Source: an uncultured Eubacteriales bacterium
GTDB lineage: Bacteria; Bacillota; Clostridia; Peptostreptococcales; Anaerovoracaceae
Assembly: GCA_902763505.1 (NCBI GenBank)
Contig: CACWSO010000012.1
Location: 1-64,000, forward strand
Direction of reading: 5' to 3'
DNA length: 64,000 nt
The notes beneath the pieces are model-generated. The model did no database searches. It was given only the letters and a program-made list of their open reading frames with translations, and was not told where the DNA came from. Position numbers and translations under genes: made by a program. The number at the start of each line of letters is the position of its first letter. Positions within the stretch are counted from its first letter, which is position 1. Positions 27,205 through 36,388 of this stretch are shown in pieces.

Positions 27205-27636
27205 ATGCTGGTAGCAGTAGCAAGTGATCACGGCGGATACGCCCTGAAGGAAAAGGTAAAGGACTATCTGAGACAGCGCGGCGATAAGATCGTGGATCTC
27301 GGGACAACAAGCGAAGAATCAGTAGATTATCCGATCTACGGCAAAGCCTGCGCAGAGGCAGTTGCGTCAGGTAAGGCAGAGCGCGGCATCGTCTGCTGCG
27401 GAACCGGAATCGGCATCTCCATCGCAGCGAACAAAGTCAAAGGCATCAGATGCGGACTTTGCACCAGCGTCGAAATGGCGGAGCTCACCAGAAAGCACAA
27501 TAACGCCAACATGCTGGCAATGGGCGGTAGGACTACAGACCCGGATCTGGCGATGGAAATCGTGAAAGCCTTCATGGATACAGAGTTTGAAGGAGGCAGG
27601 CATAAACGCCGCACCGACATGCTCGATGAAATGTAA
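27205..27636 (+). CDS. rpiB: Ribose-5-phosphate isomerase B
   Basis: This 143-residue enzyme interconverts ribose 5-phosphate and ribulose 5-phosphate in the pentose phosphate pathway. Conserved blocks are VASDHGGYALKE at the start, GIVCCGTGIGISIAANKVKGIRC with the catalytic Cys, and HNNANMLAMGGR. It belongs to the prfA-tsaC-rpiB cluster with an 18-base gap and a GGAGGAA ribosome binding site. Confidence 0.96.
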   Translation: MLVAVASDHGGYALKEKVKDYLRQRGDKIVDLGTTSEESVDYPIYGKACAEAVASGKAERGIVCCGTGIGISIAANKVKGIRCGLCTSVEMAELTRKHNNANMLAMGGRTTDPDLAMEIVKAFMDTEFEGGRHKRRTDMLDEM

Positions 27637-27660
27637 ACAACGCAGGAATTGCGATGTTTG

Positions 27661-27677
27661 CCGCGGCGCTGCCGCGG
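27661..27677 (+). other. Hairpin between rpiB and upp
   Basis: A perfect CCGCGGC/GCCGCGG stem closes a 3-base loop. A T6 run begins 12 bases downstream, too far for a standard terminator, so partial termination or RNA processing are both possible. Confidence 0.5.
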
Positions 27678-27719
27678 TGATATAAATGAGTTTTTTCAAA
27701 AGAAGAAAGGCAGGAAAAA

Positions 27720-28349
27720 ATGGGAAAAATCTATGTTTTCGATCATCCGTTAATTCAGCACAAAGTAGCGCTGATCAGACAGAAAGAAACTGGCACGAAG
27801 GATTTCAGACAGCTGGTTGAAGAGATCGCTATGCTTATGACATTTGAGTCAACCAGAGATCTGGCACTTGAAGACGTTGAAATCGAGACGCCGATCTGCA
27901 AGACTACGGTCAAGATGCTCAAGGGTGAAGACGTGGCAATCGTTCCGATTCTCAGAGCAGGTCTGGGCATGGTAGAAGGCATCCAGAAGATCATCCCGAA
28001 TGCCAAGGTTGGTCATGTTGGCCTTTACAGAGACCCTGTTACGCATGAGCCGCATGAGTATTACTGCAAGATGCCGGATGACATCGACAAGAGAAAGATC
28101 CTCGTTACAGACCCGATGCTGGCGACAGGCGGAAGTGCAGTAGCGGCAATCGATTTCGTCAAGGCAAGAGGCGGCAAGGACATCACATTCATGTGCCTCA
28201 TCGCTGCGCCGGAAGGAATCGATGTTCTTCAGAAAGCACATCCGGATGTAGACATTTACATCGCAGCTAAGGACGAGTGCCTGAACGAGAATGCGTACAT
28301 CGTACCTGGTCTCGGCGACGCAGGCGACAGAATCTTCGGAACGAAGTAA
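27720..28349 (+). CDS. upp: Uracil phosphoribosyltransferase
   Basis: This 209-residue salvage enzyme forms UMP from uracil and PRPP. The PRPP-binding loop reads [13 protein letters not shown] (about 120-132), and the uracil-binding C-terminus contains [26 protein letters not shown]. The length is standard. It lies after rpiB across a hairpin, with an AAAGGCAGG ribosome binding site, and has its own terminator. Confidence 0.97.
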   Translation: MGKIYVFDHPLIQHKVALIRQKETGTKDFRQLVEEIAMLMTFESTRDLALEDVEIETPICKTTVKMLKGEDVAIVPILRAGLGMVEGIQKIIPNAKVGHVGLYRDPVTHEPHEYYCKMPDDIDKRKILVTDPMLATGGSAVAAIDFVKARGGKDITFMCLIAAPEGIDVLQKAHPDVDIYIAAKDECLNENAYIVPGLGDAGDRIFGTK

Positions 28350-28374
28350 ATCAATAAGGAAACGAATACCTCAG

Positions 28375-28406
28375 AGCAGCCCGCGCAGCTCCGCGGGCCT
28401 GCTTTG
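28375..28406 (+). terminator. Probable terminator after upp
   Basis: A two-part stem (AGCAG/CTGCT and CCCGCG/CGCGGG with one bulged C) is followed by a weak T-rich tail. Confidence 0.55.
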
Positions 28407-28460
28407 ATTCTCATTTTAAACTGCAAATTATAATCAATAATAGACAGGAGACAACACAAC

Positions 28461-29825
28461 ATGAATTACAATCTGATTCCGGACAACGTAAGCAAATTCG
28501 ATAACGTGTACGATGTTCTGAAGGAACGCGGATTCATTGAACAATCCACTGACGAAGAGAAGGTCAGAGAGCTTTTGCAGAACGAAAAGGTTAAGTTCTA
28601 CATCGGTTTTGACCCGACAGCAGACTGCCTGCACGTAGGTCATTTCATGCAGGTTATCATCATGATGTACATGCAGAAGTTCGGGCATACGCCAGTCGTT
28701 CTCATCGGGGGAGGAACCGGTATGGTTGGCGATCCGTCAGGAAGAACCGACATGCGTCAGGTCATGGACATTGAAACGATCGAGCACAACTGCGAACAGT
28801 TCAAGAAACTCTTTGATCAGTTCCTGGAGTTCGATGAAGAATGGAAGTACGAAGGAAACGAAGGCGTATATACGCCAGGTCACGAGAACAAGACGCCGGA
28901 ACCGGGAAAGGCCATTGCTGTTAATAACGCCCGTTGGCTCAGACCGCTGAACTACATCGACTTCCTGCGTGAAATCGGATCCCTGTTCAACATTAATACT
29001 ATGCTGAGAGCTGAATGCTTCAAGCAGAGAATGGACCGTGAAGGCGGACTGACCATGTTCGAACTCAACTACATGCTCATGCAGAGCTATGACTTCATGG
29101 TCATGGCCAGAGACTTTGACGTGAAGATCCAGTTCGGCGGGAACGACCAGTGGTCAAATATCATCGGCGGTGTTGACCTCACGAGAAAGAAAGTCGGTAA
29201 AGAAGTATACGGAATGACATTCTCCCTTCTGACCAACAGCGAAGGCAAGAAGATGGGCAAGACCCAGAAGGGCGCCCTCTGGCTTTCACCGGAGAAGACG
29301 TCCCCATATGAATTTTATCAGTACTGGAGAAACGTCGGCGACGCGGATGTCGAGAAGTGCCTGAGAATGCTCACCTTCCTTCCGATGGATGAAGTCAGGA
29401 GACTGGCTTCCCTGAAGGATCAGGAGATCAATAAAGCGAAGGAAATTCTTGCCTTTGAAGTGACGAAGCTCGTCCACGGTGAAGAGGAAGCTGCAAAGGC
29501 TCAGGAAGCAGCCCGCGCAGCATTCGGAGGAGCAGGCGCCGGTATGGCGAACCTGCCGGTTGTTGAAATTGAAGCAGATGCGCTTCAGTCAACGGACAAA
29601 GAAGGCAACCAGCTGGGCGGACTTGGCGTAGCGGCGTTCCTCACGAAACTCGGACTGACGGGAAGCAATAGAGACGCTATGGATGTCATTAGACAGGGCG
29701 GACTGAAGATTGACGGCGAGAAAGTCACAGATCCAAAGACTCTGATCAAAGCAGATTCCTTCAAGGAAGACGGAATGCTCGTCGAAAAGGGCAAGAAGAA
29801 GAAAGTTATCGCGAAACTGAAATAA
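28461..29825 (+). CDS. tyrS: Tyrosyl-tRNA synthetase
   Basis: This 454-residue class I synthetase charges tRNA-Tyr. The HIGH-type motif is LHVGHF (about 57-62) and the KMSKS-type motif is KKMGKT (about 264-269). Substrate-pocket blocks such as LMQSYDF and [11 protein letters not shown] are present, and an S4-like RNA-binding domain (about 390-454) closes the protein. A roughly 25-residue insertion ([28 protein letters not shown]) lies in the connective region. I see no T-box leader in the 111 bases upstream of the gene. Confidence 0.97.
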   Translation: MNYNLIPDNVSKFDNVYDVLKERGFIEQSTDEEKVRELLQNEKVKFYIGFDPTADCLHVGHFMQVIIMMYMQKFGHTPVVLIGGGTGMVGDPSGRTDMRQVMDIETIEHNCEQFKKLFDQFLEFDEEWKYEGNEGVYTPGHENKTPEPGKAIAVNNARWLRPLNYIDFLREIGSLFNINTMLRAECFKQRMDREGGLTMFELNYMLMQSYDFMVMARDFDVKIQFGGNDQWSNIIGGVDLTRKKVGKEVYGMTFSLLTNSEGKKMGKTQKGALWLSPEKTSPYEFYQYWRNVGDADVEKCLRMLTFLPMDEVRRLASLKDQEINKAKEILAFEVTKLVHGEEEAAKAQEAARAAFGGAGAGMANLPVVEIEADALQSTDKEGNQLGGLGVAAFLTKLGLTGSNRDAMDVIRQGGLKIDGEKVTDPKTLIKADSFKEDGMLVEKGKKKKVIAKLK

Positions 29826-29851
29826 CACTTTTAAGCGCGAAGAAGCACGTT

Positions 29852-30805
29852 ATGATTAACGAAACATACACCTCATCTGAAGAAAAGGCGGCACAGCTGT
29901 ACGACAAATTCTGCAGCCGTGCCTCCAAAGATGATGAATTCAGCGACTGGGCAGGATACAGAGCCGAGTTGACAAGATTCGTCATAAACCACACCCGCTC
30001 CGGCGGGTCTCTTCTCATTCTGGGAGCAGGCAAATGCAACGATCTGGATCTGAAGGCACTTGCGGACCATTGCGGAAGCATTACTCTGTCGGATTATAGA
30101 CCGGAAACGGCGGAAGAGGCGTTCTCCCGATATGGGCTGACCGCATCATCTGAACCAGCGCAGCTGACGTTTCTGGAGGCCGATTATGTGGGGATCCCTG
30201 ATACAGCGTACCTAAAATATACGGAGCTCTTGCTTGACATCATGAAGAAACTGCGCGATGAACAGGGGAACAGCCTGGAGAAAATCGCAGGGCAGGAATT
30301 GCAAGGGCTGCAGACGTGTCTGGAGCAGATTTACAAAGACAACGAAGCCTATGAGATCGATTTGGGAAAAGCGGCTTTTGACTACGCCGTAGCAGCAGGA
30401 GTGCACAGCCAGCTGAACAATTCCTTCCGAGGCCTGTTCCAATATGTTCGGAAAGACGTCGAGGATCAAGGCGGAGAAGTCAAATTTGCAGAAGATCTGA
30501 ATGCTGCGATCTTCGCCGTCACGAGAAAACACACAAAAAAAATAGTGCTTCGTTTCAACGAAGCAGTGTTCGCCGCTGCCAGAGAAGGTCTCGTCTACGG
30601 CTATGAAAAGAACATCATCTATACACCGAAGGGAGCAGACCATCCGACGATCGGAACGGTGGATGGCGCCCGACAGGCGGGAGAAGTCATCAAAGAGCTC
30701 CCGGCAGAGGATCGGATGAGCTGTTTGTGGCCTCTTTCCCGCAGGCGCGGCATTAAGTTCGAAATGGAAGTCCGTTATCTTTCAGCAACGAACCTATCTA
30801 GATAA
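29852..30805 (+). CDS. Unknown protein with a methyltransferase-like Rossmann segment
   Basis: This 317-residue protein is not recognised. Near residues 50-75 it has GGSLLILGAGKCNDLDLKAL followed by SDYRPE, which resembles motif I of class I S-adenosylmethionine-dependent methyltransferases, with an acidic residue at the end of strand 2. No catalytic motif of a defined methyltransferase (such as NPPY) is visible. The C-terminal third contains a KHTKKIVLRFNEAVFAAARE segment. It lies 26 bases after tyrS without a strong ribosome binding site, and its 3' end overlaps the convergent PhzF gene by 8 bases. Confidence 0.6.
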   Translation: MINETYTSSEEKAAQLYDKFCSRASKDDEFSDWAGYRAELTRFVINHTRSGGSLLILGAGKCNDLDLKALADHCGSITLSDYRPETAEEAFSRYGLTASSEPAQLTFLEADYVGIPDTAYLKYTELLLDIMKKLRDEQGNSLEKIAGQELQGLQTCLEQIYKDNEAYEIDLGKAAFDYAVAAGVHSQLNNSFRGLFQYVRKDVEDQGGEVKFAEDLNAAIFAVTRKHTKKIVLRFNEAVFAAAREGLVYGYEKNIIYTPKGADHPTIGTVDGARQAGEVIKELPAEDRMSCLWPLSRRRGIKFEMEVRYLSATNLSR

Positions 30806-31757
30806 ATATTTCCCCTTCCGCCAGAATTGCAGCGCTGCCGCCGATTTTGATTGCGGAACCGTCAATCATGGAACGAATTTCCGATGGCCGGCCCATAGCC
30901 TCGCCCTGGATAAACAGGCATTCAGCCTTGCTGCTAATCAGTTCATTCCGCTGCAGATAGAAGGTGAGGGATCCGTTTGCCGTTCCTGTTGCGGCTTCTT
31001 CGTCAATATCACAGACGGGAGCGAAATCTCTGCAGTAAGCGTCGACATCATCACGTCCGCCGGCGGAACTTCCGCCGCGGTGCTTGCCGCCATCCAACGT
31101 GAACGCGTGGATGCTGAGAACATCACGATCTCTTGTAAACTCTGTCAATGCAGCAAAATCAGGGGACATCTTTGCAAGCTCAGCTCTTGAAGCAACCGGA
31201 AGCATGATGTCCGGTAGTCCGGTCGAAACGATTTCCGGTTTCAATCCGCTGCCATCACCACCATTTGCACGGCATTGTTCCGCTAAAACGGGAATGTTAT
31301 CCTCATAATCAATCCCAAGAATCTCATACAGCTCACGTAACGTGGCAGCATCATCGATCATCCCCAGGTATTCAGGGGCAGCCATATCCATCAGAATAGA
31401 ATCTTTTCCAACGACGATATCCAGATCACCGGCCATTGTCTTATTCAGTACGGTTGTTCTGGCTTTGACCAGTCCTGCCTGACGCAGACAGTGGAAACTG
31501 GCAATGGTCGCATGTCCGCAGAGATCCACCTCGGCAGCAGGCGTAAAGTAACGCACGTGAAAGGCGTCATAGGCGCCGTTCGCATCTGCTTCAGATAGAG
31601 GTTTGATGAACGCGGTCTCTGAATACCTGAGTTCAGCTGCGGTCTTCCGCATGGTTTCGTCATCCGGGAATGCAGCGCCTTTATCGAAAATCACAACCCC
31701 GGCGGGATTTCCGCCGAACACTTCTTTTGTAAACGCATCTGCGATATAGAATTTCAT
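30798..31757 (-). CDS. PhzF-family isomerase/epimerase
   Basis: This 319-residue protein has the two-lobed diaminopimelate-epimerase-like fold of PhzF proteins. The start reads FYIADAFTKEVFGGNPAGVV, with the typical F-x-GNPAGVV motif, and the catalytic Glu of the family is expected in YSETAF (about 45-50). The segments DLCGHATIAS and EEATGTANGSL complete the signature. The physiological substrate is unknown. I use ATG 31757, which has GGAGG eight bases upstream, rather than the ATG at 31784. Confidence 0.9.
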   Translation of the reverse strand: MKFYIADAFTKEVFGGNPAGVVIFDKGAAFPDDETMRKTAAELRYSETAFIKPLSEADANGAYDAFHVRYFTPAAEVDLCGHATIASFHCLRQAGLVKARTTVLNKTMAGDLDIVVGKDSILMDMAAPEYLGMIDDAATLRELYEILGIDYEDNIPVLAEQCRANGGDGSGLKPEIVSTGLPDIMLPVASRAELAKMSPDFAALTEFTRDRDVLSIHAFTLDGGKHRGGSSAGGRDDVDAYCRDFAPVCDIDEEAATGTANGSLTFYLQRNELISSKAECLFIQGEAMGRPSEIRSMIDGSAIKIGGSAAILAEGEIFI

Positions 31758-31811
31758 TTCTGATACCTCCGAATATATATTCATCAGTATTATACCTCAG
31801 GATGGGAAAAT

Positions 31812-31846
31812 GAAAACCCCCTGCTCATAAGAGCAGAGGGTTTTCG
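31812..31846 (-). terminator. Terminator of the aminotransferase gene
   Basis: A long stem with a single unpaired A pairs GAAAACCC-type sequence on both sides around ATAA. On the minus strand it ends in TTTTC. Confidence 0.75.
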
Positions 31847-31878
31847 TTAGTTATTACACCGATTTGTCTAATTTCCGA

Positions 31879-33270
31879 TTACAGAAGGTTATAAGCCTTA
31901 CCTACTTCTGCCAGTGCTTCGTCCAGTGCTGCCAGAACCTTATCGATTGTTTCGTCAGCCTGTACGAGAGGTGGCTCGATTCTTACTGTCTGAGCGTTAA
32001 CCAGAGTACCTGCTGTCATTACCTTTCTAGCGAACAGAGCCTTCGTTACTTCGTGGCCGATTTCGTCAGTAGGGAATTCCATACAGATCAGCATTCCTGC
32101 TCCTCTGGAAGTGGTCAGAACCTTTGGATACTTCTCATGCAGCTTCTGCAGACCAGCCAGATACTTCTCGCCCTTTGCCTTTGACAGTGCAGGGAGATCG
32201 TTCTCCAGCATGTATCTGATTGTTGAAATAAATGCTGCGCAAGCGAGTGGGTTACCACCGAAAGTAGGTGATCCGAGGATCCATGGATTCTCGAACATCT
32301 TACCTTCACAGCCAGTACCAACACCTGACTTCTCATAAGTCCAAGGTCTTGCGATGATACCAGTGATAGGTACCAGACCACCGGATGAAGCCTTACCATA
32401 AGTCATGATGTCTGGAGTAACTCCTTCGTAGTCGCATCTCCACATTGTGCCTGTACGTCCAAGTCCTACCTGGATTTCGTCGAAGATCAGAGCTACGCCG
32501 TGATCGTCAGCGATCTCTCTCAGAGCCTTGAGGTAGCCATCAGGTGGGATCATTACGCCAGCTTCGCCCTGGATAGGTTCTACGATGATACCAGCAACCT
32601 TTTCGCCAACAGCTTCCAGGTTTTCGATAGCAACTCTTGCTGCATCAGCATCACCAAACTTAACGTGCTGAACTTGCTGTACCATAGGGATATAGTCTTC
32701 TCTGTAAGCGCCCTTGCCGCCCATTGAGATAGCGCCCATGGACTTGCCGTGGAATGCACCTACAGTTGAGATGTACCATCTGCCGCCTGTTGCCAGTCTA
32801 GCCAGCTTCAGAGCCATTTCTACAGCTTCAGCTCCGCCGTTTGTGAAGAAGCAGTACTGCAGGTCGCCCGGAGTGATCAGTCCCAGCAGGTGAGCCAGAT
32901 AACCTCTGAGTGGGTCAACCAGTTCCTGTGAATGCAGGGAGTATCTGTCGAGCTGTGCCATTACAGTCTTCTTGATTTCAGGGTTGCCGTGTCCGCAAGC
33001 GAAGATACCGAATCCGCCGAGGCAGTCGATAAATTCAGTTCCGTGCAGATCTCTGAATACGTCGCCTTCGTCTTCCCATTCGATGAATGCAGCATCTGTT
33101 GATACAGACTTTCTGTACTCGAGCCAGCCTGGGTTAACGTTCTCATTGAAGTTTGCGATTGATTCCTTCATGATTGCGACTTTTTCGTCTTCAGTCAATG
33201 ATTCTGCTTCAATCAGACCAACAACTCTCTTAGCTTCTTCTAAAGCTTTTGCCATGTTTCTTTCAGTCAT
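31879..33270 (-). CDS. Putrescine aminotransferase-like class III aminotransferase
   Basis: This 463-residue PLP enzyme of the class III (ornithine/putrescine aminotransferase) group is close in length and sequence to E. coli putrescine aminotransferase (459 residues). It shares the N-terminal NPGWLEYRKSV, EFIDCLGGFGIF, the LHSQELVDPLR block and the end NAQTVRIEPPL. The cofactor-binding Lys lies in TYGKASSGG. It should convert putrescine to 4-aminobutanal, but ornithine or another diamine is possible. It is divergent from ornithine racemase across a 322-bp control region and has a strong AAGGAGGT site. Confidence 0.85.
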   Translation of the reverse strand: MTERNMAKALEEAKRVVGLIEAESLTEDEKVAIMKESIANFNENVNPGWLEYRKSVSTDAAFIEWEDEGDVFRDLHGTEFIDCLGGFGIFACGHGNPEIKKTVMAQLDRYSLHSQELVDPLRGYLAHLLGLITPGDLQYCFFTNGGAEAVEMALKLARLATGGRWYISTVGAFHGKSMGAISMGGKGAYREDYIPMVQQVQHVKFGDADAARVAIENLEAVGEKVAGIIVEPIQGEAGVMIPPDGYLKALREIADDHGVALIFDEIQVGLGRTGTMWRCDYEGVTPDIMTYGKASSGGLVPITGIIARPWTYEKSGVGTGCEGKMFENPWILGSPTFGGNPLACAAFISTIRYMLENDLPALSKAKGEKYLAGLQKLHEKYPKVLTTSRGAGMLICMEFPTDEIGHEVTKALFARKVMTAGTLVNAQTVRIEPPLVQADETIDKVLAALDEALAEVGKAYNLL

Positions 33271-33355
33271 GTTATGACCTCCTTAAATTTTGGAATACTT
33301 TTGTTTACTGTCCGGAAATGACAGTTTCGGTATAACTATGTAGTGCATATCTCAC

Positions 33356-33384
33356 ACTTTAGTATGCCAGTATGCTACTGTAAA
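33356..33384 (-). promoter_or_regulatory. Promoter of the putrescine aminotransferase gene
   Basis: On the minus strand a -35 TTTACA (33379-33384) and -10 TAAAGT (33356-33361) are 17 bp apart, predicting a leader of about 80 bases. Confidence 0.45.
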
Positions 33385-33405
33385 TATTATAGACCTATCG
33401 CACAT

Positions 33406-33467
33406 CAATTGAAACAACAAGTTTGCAGTATGTTGTTGAAATTGAGGAATTATATTGCCAATTTCAA
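33406..33467. promoter_or_regulatory. Cluster of inverted repeats in the divergent control region
   Basis: An imperfect inverted repeat pairs 33406-33419 with 33431-33444 (12 of 14 positions). Its right arm contains TTGAAATTG (33436-33444), which forms a perfect 9-bp inverted repeat with CAATTTCAA (33459-33467). The cluster lies between the promoters of the aminotransferase and the racemase, so one regulator could act on both. Confidence 0.5.
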
Positions 33468-33524
33468 AATATTTATACATTAGCCGACCAAACAACTGTC
33501 AGCGCCTGATAACACCGTCTTGTT

Positions 33525-33553
33525 TTGACAACGATACCAATAAAGGATAGAAT
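33525..33553 (+). promoter_or_regulatory. Promoter of the ornithine racemase-scpAB operon
   Basis: A perfect -35 TTGACA (33525-33530) and -10 TAGAAT (33548-33553) are separated by exactly 17 bp. The predicted start is near 33560, 33 bases before the ATG. Confidence 0.8.
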
Positions 33554-33592
33554 GAGTGCAGTGCAAAATTCATGAAAACAGGAGATAGAACA

Positions 33593-34708
33593 ATGTATCC
33601 AAAACTGATTGTTAACTTAAAGAAACTCAGAGAAAACATCGACGCTTGCGCGAAGATCACGAAGGAAGATGGCGGCTGTTCTCTCATGCTCGTCACGAAA
33701 GGTGTGTGTGCGGATGAGAGAGTCTGCGATATGATTATGGATCATCCGCAGGTAGACTATATGGCGGATTCCAGAGTTCTGAATCTGGCAAAATACCATG
33801 ACAAAGCCAATGAGAAGGGCAAGCAGACAGTGTTGCTCAGACTGCCGATGCTGGGTGAAATAGAGGATGTTGTCAGATATGCAGATGTCAGCTTCAACTC
33901 AGAAATGAGCACGCTGAGCGCGCTGAATGAAGAAGCCGGACGCCAGGGCAAAACCCATAAAGTCGTTCTCATGATCGATCTGGGCGATCTGCGCGAGGGA
34001 ATGTTCTTCAAGAATGAAGACGAAATCTTCAGAACAGTGGATGCAGTGGAAGGAATGGAACACCTGGAGCTGCACGGAATCGGCGTAAACCTGACTTGCT
34101 ACGGTGCGATCATTCCGAAAAACGACAACCTGTCCGTGCTTGCTGATTTTGCAGAAAGAATCGAAGCAAGACTCGGAAGAAAACTCGACATGGTATCAGG
34201 CGGCAACTCAAGCTCCATCTATCTGATTTGGAAGGGACAGATGCCGGAGAAGATTAGCAACCTGAGACTGGGCGAAAGCTTCCTCCTTGGAAACGACACC
34301 GCTTATGGAGAAACGGTTCCGGGAGCCGTTCACGATACGCTCATCGTAGAGGCGCAGATCATAGAACTGAAAGAGAAGCCTTCCCTGCCGATTGGTGAAG
34401 TGGGCAAGGATGCCTTTGGAAATGTGCCTGTATATGAGGATCGCGGCATCATAAAGAGAGCGATTCTCGGCATCGGCAAGCAGGATACAGAAGTTGACGG
34501 CATGATTCCTGTTAAGCAGGACGCTGACGGCAACTGGATCGATGATGAGTCCATCGAAATCCTGGGAGGTTCTTCCGACCATACTCTGATGGACATGACA
34601 AAGGCAGACAGAGAGTATAAGGTAGGAGACACCGTAACATTCAGACTTGAGTACGGCGCTATGCTGAAGGTCGCAACAAGTCCTTACGTTGAGAAAGAAT
34701 ATAGATAA
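33593..34708 (+). CDS. orr: Ornithine racemase
   Basis: This 371-residue PLP enzyme of the alanine racemase-like fold type III should convert L-ornithine to D-ornithine, the substrate of OraSE. The cofactor lysine is K36 in MLVTKGVC. Further conserved blocks are IDLGDLREGM, HGIGVNLTCYG and MVSGGNSSS, all typical of clostridial ornithine racemases. I use ATG 33593 because AGGAG lies eight bases upstream. It sits 20 kb from the oraSE operon, under a sigma-70-type promoter, and only six bases before scpA. Confidence 0.9.
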   Translation: MYPKLIVNLKKLRENIDACAKITKEDGGCSLMLVTKGVCADERVCDMIMDHPQVDYMADSRVLNLAKYHDKANEKGKQTVLLRLPMLGEIEDVVRYADVSFNSEMSTLSALNEEAGRQGKTHKVVLMIDLGDLREGMFFKNEDEIFRTVDAVEGMEHLELHGIGVNLTCYGAIIPKNDNLSVLADFAERIEARLGRKLDMVSGGNSSSIYLIWKGQMPEKISNLRLGESFLLGNDTAYGETVPGAVHDTLIVEAQIIELKEKPSLPIGEVGKDAFGNVPVYEDRGIIKRAILGIGKQDTEVDGMIPVKQDADGNWIDDESIEILGGSSDHTLMDMTKADREYKVGDTVTFRLEYGAMLKVATSPYVEKEYR

Positions 34709-34714
34709 GAGGAA

Positions 34715-35554
34715 ATGAGCTACAGAGTCAGGACCAATTTATTCGAGGGGCCATTTGACTTGCTGGTCTATCTGATAGAGCATGCAAGGATGAGCATCTA
34801 CGATATCAGGATATCGGAAATCACGGCCCAGTATATTAAATATGTTGAGCAAATGCGGGAGGCAGATGTCAATCTGGCGTCCGAGTTTATGGTGCTCGCA
34901 GCACAGCTTCTCGAAATAAAGTCCAAGATGCTTTTGCCTCGCACTGTAATCGATGAAGAGGGAGAGACGGTCTACGAAGATCCCCGCACAGAACTGGTGG
35001 CCAAGCTTGCCGAGTATAAGAAATACAAAGCGGCCTCCGAAATGCTGGAAGAACGCCGCGAGATCGCAGCTGCTTCATTGGAGAAACCACAGGAGGATCT
35101 GGCGGAGTTTACGGGAGAACCGGACGAGTATCTGATCCTCGATGCGGACAAGTTCAAACTGGCCTTTGAAGATTTCCTCCAGCGAAAGAAGAGGCTCGAT
35201 GAAATCAGAGCCCATCACATCAGAACGGAGAAACAGAGAATCACAACAGAAGCGAGGATCGCAGGAATCCGAAACTTCTTCAGCGAACTTCCGGAAGGGC
35301 AGCGGGCAAACTTCAATGAGCTTGTACAGAACAAAGAGAGCAAGTATGACATCTCCGTCACATTCTCATCGGTTCTGGAAATGATGAAAGAAAGACAACT
35401 CGACGCAGAACAGAAAAAGCTGTTCGGAGATATCGAGGTTTATGCGACAGAGCATCTGATGGATGATCCGGCGCCTGCCGAAGCAGAAGAACCGGCGCTT
35501 GCCGATGCAGAAGAGCCGGCCCAAGAACAAGAGGTAGCAAAGAATGGCGAATAA
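34715..35554 (+). CDS. scpA: Segregation and condensation protein A
   Basis: This 279-residue kleisin subunit links the heads of the SMC dimer in the chromosome condensation complex. The N-terminus YRVRTNLFEGPFDLLVYLIEHARMSIYDI is diagnostic, and the C-terminal winged helix contains SVTFSSVLEMMKE. The last 40 residues are a Glu/Ala/Pro-rich tail (EAEEPALADAEEPAQ) beyond the usual end. It follows the ornithine racemase by six bases and overlaps scpB by 11 bases. Confidence 0.96.
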   Translation: MSYRVRTNLFEGPFDLLVYLIEHARMSIYDIRISEITAQYIKYVEQMREADVNLASEFMVLAAQLLEIKSKMLLPRTVIDEEGETVYEDPRTELVAKLAEYKKYKAASEMLEERREIAAASLEKPQEDLAEFTGEPDEYLILDADKFKLAFEDFLQRKKRLDEIRAHHIRTEKQRITTEARIAGIRNFFSELPEGQRANFNELVQNKESKYDISVTFSSVLEMMKERQLDAEQKKLFGDIEVYATEHLMDDPAPAEAEEPALADAEEPAQEQEVAKNGE

Positions 35555-36233
35555 AACAATCAAATCAGCAATTGAATCAATGATGTTCGTATGGGGAGAG
35601 CCCCTGCACATCAAGGATATTGCAGACATCTTCAATGTCGATAGGAAAGAAATATACGAGGCATGCAAGGAGCTTCAGGAAGAGTACGAGCAGGAAGGGC
35701 GCGGCATCGTGATCCGTGAAGTCAACAAGAGCTTCCAGTTCGTGACCAGAAAGGAAAACCTGGGGTACATCGAGAGGCTCTGCACACCGGTCAGACGCAG
35801 AAGACTGTCCCAGTCCGCCCTTGAAACATTGGCCATCGTAGCCTACAAGCAGCCTGTGACGAAGGGTGAAATCGAAGCCATCCGAGGCATCCGCTGCGAC
35901 AGAGTTCTGGAAGGTCTCGCAGCTAAAGGACTTGTGGCGGTAACTGGTCGCGCTGAGACAGTCGGCAGACCGAATTACTACGGCACGACCAATGAGTTCC
36001 TCAAACAGTTCGAGTTCGAGTCGCTGAAGGATCTTCCGAAGATCGAAGATCTGGAAGGAGCAATCTTCGAAGCAGAAGAGCCGCCGGTATTTTCGGGCGT
36101 CGTCGGGCAGATGTCGCTGGAGGAATTCGCAGTTGAGAAAGCGGACGAGGCGGTTGGTGAAACGCCGGACGAAGCAACCAACGAGACAGCGGACGAAGCA
36201 GCATACGAGACAGCCGGCGAAGACAGCGAATAG
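35544..36233 (+). CDS. scpB: Segregation and condensation protein B
   Basis: This 229-residue protein dimerises and binds ScpA in the SMC complex. It has the two winged-helix domains with AIESMMFVWGEPLHIKDIADIF and SQSALETLAIVAYKQPVTKGEIEAIRG. The core ends near residue 190. A repetitive acidic tail follows, with ADEA/DEATNETADEA-like units that are not part of the usual fold and that echo the acidic tail of ScpA. Confidence 0.96.
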   Translation: MANKTIKSAIESMMFVWGEPLHIKDIADIFNVDRKEIYEACKELQEEYEQEGRGIVIREVNKSFQFVTRKENLGYIERLCTPVRRRRLSQSALETLAIVAYKQPVTKGEIEAIRGIRCDRVLEGLAAKGLVAVTGRAETVGRPNYYGTTNEFLKQFEFESLKDLPKIEDLEGAIFEAEEPPVFSGVVGQMSLEEFAVEKADEAVGETPDEATNETADEAAYETAGEDSE

Positions 36234-36388
36234 GAGCTTCCGGCGCGCGGCAAAAATGCGCACCCAAATCGTCAGATAAATTTGCACACAAACGAATATA
36301 TGAAGTATAATGATACTGCACCAATTTACTTCAGTAAATTGTCGTAATCATTATGCTTCTTTTTTATTATCTGGAAGGAGGGTTTGAT

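Noticed and set aside
28350-28460. T-box leader in front of tyrS.
   Set aside because: The gap is only 111 bases, includes the upp terminator, and shows no T-box sequence or antiterminator fold.
33271-33420. Sigma-54 promoter for the putrescine aminotransferase gene.
   Set aside because: A TGGCAT is present on the minus strand, but the base pair expected 12 bp downstream is not GC, so the -12 element is missing.
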